Part shown: piece after piece, positions 35,595 to 44,258 of the stretch
How the letters are laid out: each line of letters begins with the position of its first letter
How positions within the stretch are numbered: position 1 is the first letter of the stretch
Assembly: GCA_041394705.1 (NCBI GenBank)
Contig: JAWKHS010000007.1
Coordinates: 186,001 to 250,000 of the forward strand
Direction of reading: 5' to 3'
DNA: 64,000 bases
Origin: Vicinamibacterales bacterium
GTDB lineage: Bacteria > Acidobacteriota > Vicinamibacteria > Vicinamibacterales > UBA2999
Position numbers and translations under genes: made by a program
The notes under the pieces: generated by a model
Databases searched by the model: none
What the model saw: the letters and a program-made list of their open reading frames with translations, nothing else
Told to the model about the DNA's origin: nothing

Positions 35595-37949
35595 GTGGTC
35601 GCGAAGGTCCTTTCCGGTCGACGTGTGGGCGCCAGAGCCGCGACCCTCTGGGCCCTCCTGCTCTGGGCGTCCGTGGCGTCGGCCCAGCCGGAAACGGGGA
35701 CTCCGGCCGCGCCCGCGGCGCCCGCCCCCACGCAACCGACGGTGGTCATGTCCCGCGACGAGTCCGGGAGAGCCACGGTGAAGGCCGTCAGGCTCGACGG
35801 CCCGTTCACCCTCGACGGGGCGCTCACCGAGTCCGTGTACGAGACGGTGGAGCCGCTGTCAGGATTCGTCCAGCAGGAGCCGTTCGAGGGCCAGCCCGCC
35901 ACCGAGAAGACCGACGTCTGGATCTTCTACGACGACCAGAACGTCTACGTGGGCGCGCGGTTGTGGGAGACCGAGCCGCTGCGGCGCGTCGCGAACGAGA
36001 TGCGGCGCGACTCGTTCAACATGTACAACCAGGACCACCTGGCGGTCCTGTTCGACACGTTCAACGATCGCCGGAACGGATTCGGGTTCTCGGCGAACCG
36101 GCTCGGGGGCATGTTCGACTGGAGCACGACCAACGAGCAGCCGAGCCCGAACTGGAATGGCCTGTGGCAGGCGGCCGCCCGCGACTTCGACGGCGGATGG
36201 ATGCTCGAGATGCGCGTCCCGTTCCGGTCGATCCGCTTCAAGGAGGGCGGCGACGTCTGGAACGTGAACGTCCGGCGCATGGTGCGCTGGAAGAACGAGG
36301 TGTCATACCTGAACCTCGTCCCGGCCTCCTGGGGCCGACGGGGCCTCAACAAGATTTCGGACGCGGCGGCGCTCGTCGATCTGAAGACGCCGCCGAAGGC
36401 GCTGAACCTCGACGTGAAGCCGTACGCGCTGGGATCGCTGCTCACGAACCGCACGGCCGATCCCGCGTTCAGCAACAAGGGCGACGCCAACTTCGGCGCG
36501 GACGTGAAGTGGGGCGTCACGCAGCAGTTCGTCGCCGACTTCACCTACAACACCGACTTCGCCCAGGTGGAGGACGACGACGCGCAGGTGAACCTGACGC
36601 GGTTTTCGCTGTTCTTCCCTGAGAAGCGCGACTTCTTCCTCGAGGGCCAGGACGCGTTCGCGTTCGGCGGCGTCGGCGGGGGCGGTGGGGGTGGCGGCGG
36701 TGGGGGCGGCGGTGGCGGTGGCGGCGGCGGCGGGGGGGGTGGCGGCGGGGGTGGCGGCGGCGGAAACAACCTCACGCCGATCCTGTTCTACAGCCGGCGT
36801 ATCGGGCTGTCGGACGGCACCGTCGTGCCGATCATCGGGGGCGCTCGCGTGCTGGGCCGCTCGGGCCCGTGGCAGGTCGGCGCGCTGTCCATGGAGACCG
36901 ATGACGTGCCGTCGGCCAGCGTCCCGCTGACGAACTACTCGGTGCTGCGCGTGAACCGCGACGTGTTGAGTCGCAGCCGGATCGGCATGGTGGCCACCAG
37001 CCGCCAGCCGTCGGGCGGCGGCAAGGGCGGCTACACGGCCGGCATGGACGCGCAGTTCAACGTACGCAGCGACGTCTTCATCAACGCGTACTGGGCCGGC
37101 ACCGACACGGCGAACGCGGAGGGCAGCGAACAGAGCTACCGCGGGCGCTTCGACTGGAACGCCGATCGCTACGGCGTCAACGTGGAGCACCTGTTCGTCG
37201 GCGAGGGCTTCAACCCCGAAGTGGGGTTCATGCGCCGCTCGGCCTTCCGCCGGTCGTACGGGCAGGTGCGCTTCAGCCCGCGCCCGAAGCGGCTCAAGGG
37301 CGTCCGCAAGTTGTTCTACATGGCCAGCGCCGACTACATCACGGGCTCGGCGAGCGGCGACGTCGAGTCGGAGGAGTACCAGGGCACGTTCAACATGGAG
37401 CTCGCCAACGGCGACTTCCTGAACGCCGAGGTGACGCAGGCCTACGAGGCCCTGGCCGAGCCGTTCGAGGTGGCGCGAAACGTGACCGTGCCGGTGGGTG
37501 GCTATCGGTTCACGCAGGCCAAGGTGCAGTACACGATGGGCCTGCAGCGGCGCGTCTCGGGCGGCATCATCCTGAACCGCGGCGGATTCTACGACGGCAC
37601 GCTCACCGAGGTCACGTGGCGTGGCCGGGTGGAGTTCACGCCCCGCTTCTACGTGGAGCCGACGCTTTCGCGCAACCACGTGGACACGCCGTACGGCGAG
37701 GCGAACACCGACCTCGTCAGCACGCGCTGGACGTTCACGGTCACGCCCCGGATGTTCGTCGCGGCCCTGATCCAGTACCAGTCGCGCACGCAGTCGATGT
37801 CGACCAACGTCAGGTTCCGGTGGGAGTACCAGCCCGGGAGCGAGCTGTTCGTCGTCTACAGCGACGGCCGCACGACCACGCGTCCCGGCTATCCCGAGCT
37901 CGAGAACCGGTCGGTCGTCGTCAAGGTCACGAAGCTGTTCCGCTGGTAG
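35595..37949 (+). CDS. DUF5916 outer-membrane beta-barrel protein with N-terminal CBM9-like domain
   Basis: A 784-residue exported protein with a signal peptide (LWALLLWASVASAQ). The N-terminal domain (about 60-240) resembles a family 9 carbohydrate-binding module: LDGPFTLDGALTESVYE, TDVWIFYDDQNVYVGARLWE, WMLEMRVPFRSIRF. The remainder is a predicted beta-barrel of the DUF5916 type, with FPEKRDFFLEGQDAFAF before a 30-glycine run (residues 361-390), then FYSRRIGL, and the aromatic C-terminus KLFRW. It may bind or transport oligosaccharides at the outer membrane; the function of the family is unknown. GTG 35595 is the start that directly precedes the signal sequence. Confidence 0.85.
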   Translation: MVAKVLSGRRVGARAATLWALLLWASVASAQPETGTPAAPAAPAPTQPTVVMSRDESGRATVKAVRLDGPFTLDGALTESVYETVEPLSGFVQQEPFEGQPATEKTDVWIFYDDQNVYVGARLWETEPLRRVANEMRRDSFNMYNQDHLAVLFDTFNDRRNGFGFSANRLGGMFDWSTTNEQPSPNWNGLWQAAARDFDGGWMLEMRVPFRSIRFKEGGDVWNVNVRRMVRWKNEVSYLNLVPASWGRRGLNKISDAAALVDLKTPPKALNLDVKPYALGSLLTNRTADPAFSNKGDANFGADVKWGVTQQFVADFTYNTDFAQVEDDDAQVNLTRFSLFFPEKRDFFLEGQDAFAFGGVGGGGGGGGGGGGGGGGGGGGGGGGGGGGGGNNLTPILFYSRRIGLSDGTVVPIIGGARVLGRSGPWQVGALSMETDDVPSASVPLTNYSVLRVNRDVLSRSRIGMVATSRQPSGGGKGGYTAGMDAQFNVRSDVFINAYWAGTDTANAEGSEQSYRGRFDWNADRYGVNVEHLFVGEGFNPEVGFMRRSAFRRSYGQVRFSPRPKRLKGVRKLFYMASADYITGSASGDVESEEYQGTFNMELANGDFLNAEVTQAYEALAEPFEVARNVTVPVGGYRFTQAKVQYTMGLQRRVSGGIILNRGGFYDGTLTEVTWRGRVEFTPRFYVEPTLSRNHVDTPYGEANTDLVSTRWTFTVTPRMFVAALIQYQSRTQSMSTNVRFRWEYQPGSELFVVYSDGRTTTRPGYPELENRSVVVKVTKLFRW
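36675..36764 (+). repeat. Run of 30 glycine codons (GGN microsatellite)
   Basis: Thirty consecutive GGN codons (mostly GGC, some GGT and GGG, one GGA) encode an uninterrupted polyglycine loop in the DUF5916 barrel. The strand is nearly pure G with C or T at third positions, so replication slippage in 3-bp steps and G-quadruplex formation are both plausible. Confidence 0.95.
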
Positions 37950-37970
37950 CGGGCGGGCTCACCCGCCTGC
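37949..37970. terminator. Hairpin terminator between convergent genes
   Basis: A stem of nine pairs (GCGGGCGGG with CCCGCCTGC, one G-T pair) closes a CTCA tetraloop at 37958-37961. It begins on the last base of the DUF5916 stop codon and ends eight bases before the stop of the opposing gene, so it probably serves both. No T tract. Confidence 0.65.
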
Positions 37971-37978
37971 GGGCGCCC

Positions 37979-40312
37979 TCATCCGCCCGCCGCCGACAGC
38001 GCCCGGTCGAGCACGCCGACGAGCAGGTCGGCATGGGCACGCGTGAACGTCATCGGCGGGCGCACCTTGATCACGTTGTCCTGGGGGCCATCGGTCCCGA
38101 GCAGGACGCCCATCTCCACCGCGTGGTTCACCACGGCCCTCGCCGTCTCGCCGTCGTGGGCCTTCGTCCGGCGATCGGACACGACGTCCAGCCCCAGGAA
38201 CAGGCCGCGGCCCCGGACGTCGCCGAGGCAGGGATGCCGGTCGGCGAGCGCTCGGAAGCGATCGAGCAGGTCCTGCCCCTGGACGCGGGCGTTCTCCAGG
38301 AGCCGCCCCTCGTCGAGGACGTCGAGGACGGCCAGGCCCACGGCGCACGACACGGGGTTGCCGCCGAAGGTGTTGAAGTACTCCATGCCGTTGGAGAACG
38401 CGGCCGCGACCTCGCGGGTCGTGGCGACGACGCCGAGCGGGTGGCCGGCACCGGCGGGCTTCCCCATCGTGACGATGTCGGGCACGACCCCGTGCTCCTC
38501 GAACGCCCACATGCGGGTGCCGACCCGCCCGAACCCGACCTGCACCTCGTCGGCGATGCAGAGCGCCCCCATCCGCCTGACGGCGTCGTAGACCTCGGCC
38601 AGGTAGCCCTCCGGGAGGAACATCTGCCCGCCGACGCTCGGGACCGTCTCGGCGATGAACGCCGCGGGCGCCGCCGCGCCGCCGGCCCCGGCCAGGAGGC
38701 GGCGAGCCTCGGCGGCGAACCGGGCTCCGTGCTCGAACGGCCGCCAGTCGTCGGGCGCCCGATAGACGTCCGGCAGCGGCAGCTCGGTGACGAAGGGGGA
38801 CCGGCCGCGCCCGCCGCGGCGCTTGTACTTGTACGGGCTGATCTCGATGAGCGCCTGGGTGTGGCCGTGGTAGGCCCAGTCGAGGACGACCACACCGTGC
38901 CGTCCGGTGGCCGTTCGCGCGATGCGGAGCGCCAGATCGTTGGCCTCGCTGCCCGAGTTCACGAAGAAGAACGTGTCGAGGCCCGGCGGCAGCGTGGCCC
39001 GGAGCCGCTCGGCGTACGCCACGACGTTCTCGTGCAGGTACCGGGTGTTCGTGTTCAGGACGGCGGCCTGCGCCGCCAGGGCGGCCACGATCCTGGGATG
39101 ACCGTGCCCGACGTGGGCCACGTTGTTGTAGCAGTCGAGATACCGGCGCCCGTCGGCAGCGGTCAGCCAGACGTCCTGGCCCGACACGATGTGCAGGGGC
39201 GTCCGGTAGCTGAGGCTCAGGTTTGGCGGGAGGAGCCGACGGCGCGCCTCGGCCAGCGCGGCGTCGTCCAGGCGCGGCGGGAGCGCGGCCCGGGCGGTCC
39301 GGCAGTCGGCGCGAAGCACGTGTCGCAGCGTTGACGCACCGTCGGCGGCCAGCCACTCGAGCGCGCGCCATGCCGGCGCTTCGGAGACGAACAGGTACGG
39401 ATCGTCGGAGACCGCCCGGCGTGACGCCGCCACGCTCACGCTGATGGCGAGGCGCGCGGCCATCAGGTCGGGCACCAGGTCGACCTCCTCGTCCGTGAGC
39501 GGCAAGGCCTCGTGGTAGCCGGCCACCACCGCCCGCGCCCGGGCGACGGCGTCGTCTCCCGCGAGGATCGCGTAAGCCGCCGCGATCGCGGCCTCGGTCA
39601 CGGTCGGCGCGAACACCGCGTCGCCCACGTCGATGAGCCCGGTGATCCGGTCCGACGACGGCGCCGCCAGCACGTTCCAGTCGTTGGCGTCGTTGTGGAT
39701 CACCGAATGCCGCAGGCGCGGCATCGCGGGCACGACGACCTGCTCGAAACGATCGAGATGCGCGGCCACGAGCGCCCGTCGGCGCTCGTCCCGAATCGCG
39801 GGGAGGCGCCCGCGCGAGCGGAGCGTCTGGCGGATGCTCCAGTCGAACTCCCGGAAAGCGCCGGGGTGGCCGAAGCTGCCCAGGACGGCATCGAGCCTGC
39901 CCAGCACGCGGCCGAGATCGCGGAGCGCCTCCACCGTGCCGCCGCCGCAGGTCCCGAGCGGCGCGCCCTCCAGGTACGTGACGACCCGCAGCGCATGGCG
40001 TTCGCCCGTGGGCCCGACGGCGTGCGCGATGGCCGCCCCGGTCGTCGACGGCACGATCCTGGGGAGCGGCAGGTCGGCGCCGTGGGCCGCCACGTGGAGG
40101 AGCAGGGCCGTCTGGAAGGCCACGGCATCGGGCGGCTCGGCGGCGTTGACGATCTTGAAGACGACAGCGCCCCCGGGCGACGCGACGAGGAGGTTCTGGT
40201 CACGCTCGCTGTCGAGGGAGGACACCTCCCCGTCCAGGCCGAAGTGGTCCACGAGCAGGCGTCGCGCCGCCTCGGGCGGAAACGCCGGACGCGGGTGGTC
40301 GATGAGGCTCAC
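37979..40312 (-). CDS. Fused APH-type kinase and class III PLP phospho-lyase/aminotransferase
   Basis: A 777-residue bifunctional protein. Residues 1-330 are an aminoglycoside/choline-kinase-like phosphotransferase: RHSVIHNDANDWNV is the catalytic loop and GLIDVGD the metal site. Residues 350-777 are a class III aminotransferase fold: NVAHVGHGHPR, FFVNSGSEAND, IADEVQVGFGR and the PLP lysine in IVTMGKPAGAGHPLG. Mammalian separate counterparts are hydroxylysine kinase and the AGXT2L phospho-lyases acting on 5-phosphohydroxylysine or phosphoethanolamine. The fusion should phosphorylate an amino alcohol and then eliminate phosphate and ammonia to give an aldehyde. GTG start eight bases after the transporter gene. 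Confidence 0.82.
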   Translation of the reverse strand: MSLIDHPRPAFPPEAARRLLVDHFGLDGEVSSLDSERDQNLLVASPGGAVVFKIVNAAEPPDAVAFQTALLLHVAAHGADLPLPRIVPSTTGAAIAHAVGPTGERHALRVVTYLEGAPLGTCGGGTVEALRDLGRVLGRLDAVLGSFGHPGAFREFDWSIRQTLRSRGRLPAIRDERRRALVAAHLDRFEQVVVPAMPRLRHSVIHNDANDWNVLAAPSSDRITGLIDVGDAVFAPTVTEAAIAAAYAILAGDDAVARARAVVAGYHEALPLTDEEVDLVPDLMAARLAISVSVAASRRAVSDDPYLFVSEAPAWRALEWLAADGASTLRHVLRADCRTARAALPPRLDDAALAEARRRLLPPNLSLSYRTPLHIVSGQDVWLTAADGRRYLDCYNNVAHVGHGHPRIVAALAAQAAVLNTNTRYLHENVVAYAERLRATLPPGLDTFFFVNSGSEANDLALRIARTATGRHGVVVLDWAYHGHTQALIEISPYKYKRRGGRGRSPFVTELPLPDVYRAPDDWRPFEHGARFAAEARRLLAGAGGAAAPAAFIAETVPSVGGQMFLPEGYLAEVYDAVRRMGALCIADEVQVGFGRVGTRMWAFEEHGVVPDIVTMGKPAGAGHPLGVVATTREVAAAFSNGMEYFNTFGGNPVSCAVGLAVLDVLDEGRLLENARVQGQDLLDRFRALADRHPCLGDVRGRGLFLGLDVVSDRRTKAHDGETARAVVNHAVEMGVLLGTDGPQDNVIKVRPPMTFTRAHADLLVGVLDRALSAAGG

Positions 40313-40320
40313 CCGCGGGA

Positions 40321-41586
40321 TTATCGCCCGAGCAGTCCCGCCTCCGAGGCGCCGACGGCCGCGAACACGACCAGCGCCGCCACCAGGGCGGCGTTCACGA
40401 GCAGGGAATTGGCCGGCACGGCGCTGCCCGGGGGGATCCGCCGGTTGTTGAGGTACAGCAGCGTGCCGGCCAGGAAGGGAATGAACAGGCTGCCGACGAT
40501 CGTGAAGGTGCGGATCACGACGAGCGGCTGATCGACGAACGCGAACGGCACGGGCGTGAGCACGACGAACGCCAGCGCGGCCCGGTACACCGGACTGCTC
40601 ACGCGCGTGATCTCGTCCCGGTGCGCCCGCGAATACCCGCGCAGCACGCCGTAGACGTCGGCGAACAGGTACGGCAGGCTCTGCCACACGCCGAGCAGGG
40701 ACGCGAAGACCGCCGACCAGAAGCCGACGGCGTAGACGTAGAACCCGGCAGGTCCAATCGTGGCGCCCAGCGTCTCGGCCATCGTGGTGACGGCCTGCGC
40801 GTTGGTGATGGCCACGCCCGGCACGTGGAAGGCCTCGGTGGCGACGATCATCACGGCCATGCCGAACACGGCCGTGAAGACGTAGGCGACCGCGATGTCG
40901 GCACGCACGAACGGCAGCCATCCCGCGCCCTCCATGCCTTCCTCGCGCTGCCAGTAGTTGTAGGCGAGCATCGCGATCGACCCGCCGACGCCGCCCAGCA
41001 CCGACAGCACGGACCCGCCGCCGCCCGCCGGCATCGCCGGCACGACGAGGCCGCGGAGCACCGCGGAAGGCTCGGCGAAGGTCACGACCGCGCAGGTCAC
41101 GATGGCCAGGAACATGGTGCCGATCAGCACCTTCATCACCTTCTCGAAGCCTGAGAATCCGCCGGCCAGCACCACGGCCCCGCCCACGAGCGAGTGCCCG
41201 ACGGCGCCCCACGGGCGAGGCACGGCGCCGCCCGTGAGCGTCGCCAGGCCCAGCCCGCACGCGCTCGTGAGCGCGGCGCTCACCGACACCGTCCACAGGA
41301 GCAGATACACCGCGAAGTAGGCGCGGACGCCCCACGGCAGGTACAGGGACCAGCCTTCGATGGCCGTCAGGCCGGAGGCGAGCTGCCAGCGGGCGATCCC
41401 CTCGTTGAGCACGCACTTGAGGCCGGCCGCGAGGGCCACGGCCCAGAGGAGCGTCACGCCGTGACTCGCGCCGGCCATCGTGGCCGAGACGATGTCGCCG
41501 GCGCCGATGCCGGCGGCGGCCACCAGCAGCCCCGGGCCGATGGCGGTGAGCGCGCTCCGCGTGGGAGGCGAGGACGGCGCCGTCAC
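40321..41586 (-). CDS. Nramp-family transporter lacking the canonical metal-binding motifs
   Basis: A 421-residue polytopic membrane protein with about 11 hydrophobic helices and overall Nramp (SLC11) layout: IGPGLLVAAAGIG at helix 1 and FSGFEKVMKVLIGTMF at mid-protein. The helix 1 metal motif DPGN is replaced by GAGD, and the helix 6 MPH motif region reads SIAMLAYNYWQREEG, with no Met-Pro-His. It is therefore unlikely to bind Mn/Fe in the usual way. It lies 6 nt after the flavin-reductase gene and 8 nt before the kinase/phospho-lyase, so it may import that enzyme's organic substrate. Confidence 0.78.
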   Translation of the reverse strand: MTAPSSPPTRSALTAIGPGLLVAAAGIGAGDIVSATMAGASHGVTLLWAVALAAGLKCVLNEGIARWQLASGLTAIEGWSLYLPWGVRAYFAVYLLLWTVSVSAALTSACGLGLATLTGGAVPRPWGAVGHSLVGGAVVLAGGFSGFEKVMKVLIGTMFLAIVTCAVVTFAEPSAVLRGLVVPAMPAGGGGSVLSVLGGVGGSIAMLAYNYWQREEGMEGAGWLPFVRADIAVAYVFTAVFGMAVMIVATEAFHVPGVAITNAQAVTTMAETLGATIGPAGFYVYAVGFWSAVFASLLGVWQSLPYLFADVYGVLRGYSRAHRDEITRVSSPVYRAALAFVVLTPVPFAFVDQPLVVIRTFTIVGSLFIPFLAGTLLYLNNRRIPPGSAVPANSLLVNAALVAALVVFAAVGASEAGLLGR

Positions 41587-41592
41587 GGGACG

Positions 41593-42315
41593 TCAGTAGC
41601 GGATGTCGGTCCGGCCCACGCTCTGGCCGATGTGGCCGACCTTCTGGCCGAGCGTGAAGAACTCACCGCAACCCGCGGCCATTCCGAAGAACGCCGCCGC
41701 GCCCGGCCGGAGACGGCCGTCGGGGTCGCAGATGCCGTCGTGCACCGTGGTCGCCACGACCTCGGCGATGTGCACGGTCCGCATCGGCGGGACCCGCAGT
41801 GTGTGGAGCAGCCGGCATTCGAGCTGAATCGGCGCCTCGTTGACGGTGGGCGCCTTCACCATCGTGGCCTCGCCGCGCGTGAAGCCGGACTTCGCGTACT
41901 TGTCGCCGGGCCGGCTGGAGCTGAAGTCGAGGACGTCGAACCCGTGGATCATCGACGCCGTCGGCACGTTCAGGACGAACGCCTTGTGCAGGCCGATCAG
42001 CCCGCCGGCGATGTGCTCGTCGCCGGCGGCGACGCCCACCTGCGCGGGGTCGCCGTTCACGACGAACGTCCAGAGCACGGCCAGTTCGTCGGGGTCGCCG
42101 GGCTTGCCGTGGACGCTCGTGATCACGGCCTGGGCCGGCGGCAGCATCGGGCCCGGCCTGGCCAGCGAACGCCGCGGGCGTCCAGGGGCCTGGACGGCGG
42201 CGGTGCCCGGGACCTCGACGGCGGGCGCGGGCAGGGCTGCGCCCCGGCTGGCCGCCAGGACGGCCAGGGCGGGCTGGACGAGGAACGCGCGGCGGGACGG
42301 AGCGGGCTCGGTCAC
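41593..42315 (-). CDS. Tat-exported flavin reductase-like (FMN-binding split barrel) protein
   Basis: A 240-residue protein. The first 30 residues carry a twin-arginine signal (PSRRAFL, then ALAVLAASRGAA). The rest resembles the flavin-reductase/DIM6-NTAB split-barrel family: AQAVITSVHGKPGDPDELAVLW, ASMIHGFDVLDFSSSRPGDKYAKSGF, EAPIQLECRL and HIAEVVAT. These proteins bind FMN, and Tat export fits a folded cofactor-loaded protein. It starts at GTG 42315, giving the signal; longer in-frame extension has no coding character. Its place in the operon suggests an amine or amino-acid oxidation role. Confidence 0.72.
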   Translation of the reverse strand: MTEPAPSRRAFLVQPALAVLAASRGAALPAPAVEVPGTAAVQAPGRPRRSLARPGPMLPPAQAVITSVHGKPGDPDELAVLWTFVVNGDPAQVGVAAGDEHIAGGLIGLHKAFVLNVPTASMIHGFDVLDFSSSRPGDKYAKSGFTRGEATMVKAPTVNEAPIQLECRLLHTLRVPPMRTVHIAEVVATTVHDGICDPDGRLRPGAAAFFGMAAGCGEFFTLGQKVGHIGQSVGRTDIRY

Positions 42316-42420
42316 GGCGCCACTCTCACACGAATGCGCGCCGGACACAACGATTGGATCGCCGCGCGTCGTCCGGCGGCGGCGGCCTGCCGACGCGCGC
42401 CTCACCGGCGGGTCGGCCGC

Positions 42421-44055
42421 CTACTCTTCGCCCATGAAGGGGTACGTGTAGTCCTTGGGCGGATCGTAGGTTTCCTTGATCGACCGGGCGCTCGTCCAGC
42501 GCAGCAGGTTCATCTTCGATCCGGCCTTGTCGTTGGTGCCCGAGGCCCTCGCGCCGCCGAACGGCTGCTGCCCCACGGTGGCGCCCGTCGGCTTGTCGTT
42601 CACGTAGAAGTTGCCGGCCGCGTTCCGGAGCGCGGCCGACGCCTGGCGGATGACGGCCCTGTCGCGGGCGAAGATCGAGCCCGTGAGCGCGTAGGGCGAG
42701 GTCTGGTCCACGACCTGCAGCATCTCGTCGAACTTGCGGTCCGCGTAGGGGTGCGCGGTGAGCACCGGCCCGAAGATCTCCTCGCACATGAGCCGATAGC
42801 CCGGGTCGTCGGTCTGCACGAGCGTCGGCTCGACGAAGTAGCCCACCCGTCCGTTGCAGCCGCCGCCCTGCACCACCTTGGCGTTGCGCCGCGCATGGGA
42901 GATGTAGCCGCTGATCTTCGTGAACGCCTTCCTGTCGATCACGGCGCCCATGAAGTTCCGGAAGTCGCGCGGATCGCCCATCTTGATCTCGCGCATCATC
43001 GCGACGGCGCGCTCGCGGACGTCGGGCCACAGCGACTTCGGGACGTACACGCGGCTGGCCGCGCTGCACTTCTGGCCCTGGTACTCGAAGGCGCCGCGGA
43101 CCATGGCGACGGCCACTTCCTGGGGATCGGCGGAGGCATGGACCATGATGAAGTCCTTGCCACCCGTCTCACCCACCAGTCGAGGATAGGAGCGGTACTT
43201 CCGGATGTTCGTGCCGACGTGCTCCCACATGTGCTGGAACACGCCCGTGGACCCGGTGAAGTGGATGCCGCCCAGGTCGGGCGAGTTCAGGGCGACGTCG
43301 CTCACGAGGACCGGATCGCCGGGCACGAAGTTGATGACCCCGGGCGGCAGGCCGGCCGCCTCGAGCAGCTTCATCGTGTAGTAGGCGCTGACCATCGCCG
43401 TCTGCGCCGGCTTCCAGACCACCGTGTTGCCCATCATCGCGGGCGTCGTCGTGAGGTTCCCGCCGATCGCCGTGAAGTTGAACGGAGAGACGGCGTAGAC
43501 GAAGCCCTCGAGCGGCCGGTAGTCGCTCTGGTTCCACATCGCCTGCGTGGAGACCGGCTGTTCCGCCATCAGATCCGCCGCGAAGGCGGTGTTGAACCGC
43601 CAGAAGTCGACGAGCTCGCAGGCGGCGTCGATCTCCGACTGGAAGACCGTCTTCGACTGGTTCAGCATCGTCGCGGCGTTCAGCGTGTCGCGCCACGTGG
43701 TCGCCAGGAGCTCGGCCGCCTTGAGGAACACCGCGACGCGGTCCTCCCAGGGCCAGCTCGACCACTCGCGCTTGGCGTCCTGGGCCGCGGCAATCGCGGC
43801 GGCCACGTCCTTCGGACGGGCATGGTGCCAGGTGGCCAGGACGTGTCCGTGCGCGTGGGGCATCACGGCCCTGCCGCGATCGCCCGTGCGGATCTCGCGG
43901 CCGCCGATGATGAGCGGGATGTCGATGGTCTCGCCGGCCATGGCGGCCAGGCGGTTCTTGAGGGAGGCCTTCTCGGGAGAGCCGGGCGCATAGGCCTTGA
44001 TCGGCTCGTTCCGGGGCGGGAGGACCGTGCGGATACCTGAAAAATGGGAGGACAT
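42421..44055 (-). CDS. pruA: L-glutamate gamma-semialdehyde (P5C) dehydrogenase
   Basis: A 544-residue NAD-dependent aldehyde dehydrogenase of the monofunctional (eukaryote-like) P5C dehydrogenase type. Visible motifs: VYAVSPFNFTAIGGN at the nucleotide site, catalytic Glu in LVGETGGKDFIM, catalytic Cys in FEYQGQKCSAASRVY, EIFGPVL and the closing GQQPFGGARASGTNDKAG. It oxidises glutamate semialdehyde, or possibly the six-carbon analogue aminoadipate semialdehyde, to the acid. It is the upstream gene of a minus-strand group with the flavin-reductase, transporter and kinase/phospho-lyase. Start ATG 44055. Confidence 0.92.
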   Translation of the reverse strand: MSSHFSGIRTVLPPRNEPIKAYAPGSPEKASLKNRLAAMAGETIDIPLIIGGREIRTGDRGRAVMPHAHGHVLATWHHARPKDVAAAIAAAQDAKREWSSWPWEDRVAVFLKAAELLATTWRDTLNAATMLNQSKTVFQSEIDAACELVDFWRFNTAFAADLMAEQPVSTQAMWNQSDYRPLEGFVYAVSPFNFTAIGGNLTTTPAMMGNTVVWKPAQTAMVSAYYTMKLLEAAGLPPGVINFVPGDPVLVSDVALNSPDLGGIHFTGSTGVFQHMWEHVGTNIRKYRSYPRLVGETGGKDFIMVHASADPQEVAVAMVRGAFEYQGQKCSAASRVYVPKSLWPDVRERAVAMMREIKMGDPRDFRNFMGAVIDRKAFTKISGYISHARRNAKVVQGGGCNGRVGYFVEPTLVQTDDPGYRLMCEEIFGPVLTAHPYADRKFDEMLQVVDQTSPYALTGSIFARDRAVIRQASAALRNAAGNFYVNDKPTGATVGQQPFGGARASGTNDKAGSKMNLLRWTSARSIKETYDPPKDYTYPFMGEE

Positions 44056-44115
44056 CTCGAGCCTCGCTTCGGTGCCGGCCCCTCGCGGACGCGCGGGGAC
44101 CGGGGGAACCTTGCG

Positions 44116-44121
44116 ATTGTA
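44116..44121 (-). promoter_or_regulatory. Candidate -10 box (TACAAT) of pruA
   Basis: TACAAT on the minus strand, 60 nt upstream of the pruA ATG, in a GC-rich gap; no -35 match is apparent. Confidence 0.4.
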
Positions 44122-44158
44122 GTCCGACGGCGCTCCCTCCGTCCGGCCGCAGGCCCCT

Positions 44159-44238
44159 CGCCCGCCATCGACGCGGGCGGCCGAAGCGCTCGCGCGCCGG
44201 ACACACGTGCGCCGGACCCGCGAGGGCAGGTCCGGCGC
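44159..44238. terminator. Two hairpins downstream of the PhoX-like gene
   Basis: GCGCCGGACC (44209-44218) and GGTCCGGCGC (44229-44238) make a perfect 10-bp stem starting 20 nt after the PhoX-like stop. CGCCCGC (44159-44165) and GCGGGCG (44173-44179) make a second 7-bp stem. They probably end the PhoX-like transcript before pruA. No T tract. Confidence 0.6.
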
Positions 44239-44258
44239 CAGGGGCAGCGGGCGGCGAC

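Noticed and set aside
36675..36764. Assembly artefact producing the glycine tract
   Set aside because: The codons vary (GGC, GGT, GGG, GGA), the frame is kept, and both flanks align with the same protein. Exact length should still be confirmed with raw reads.
37979..41416. One 1145-residue protein spanning the transporter and the kinase/phospho-lyase
   Set aside because: The N-terminal 370 residues are an out-of-frame shadow of the Nramp-like gene. The real start is GTG 40312, eight bases after the transporter stop.
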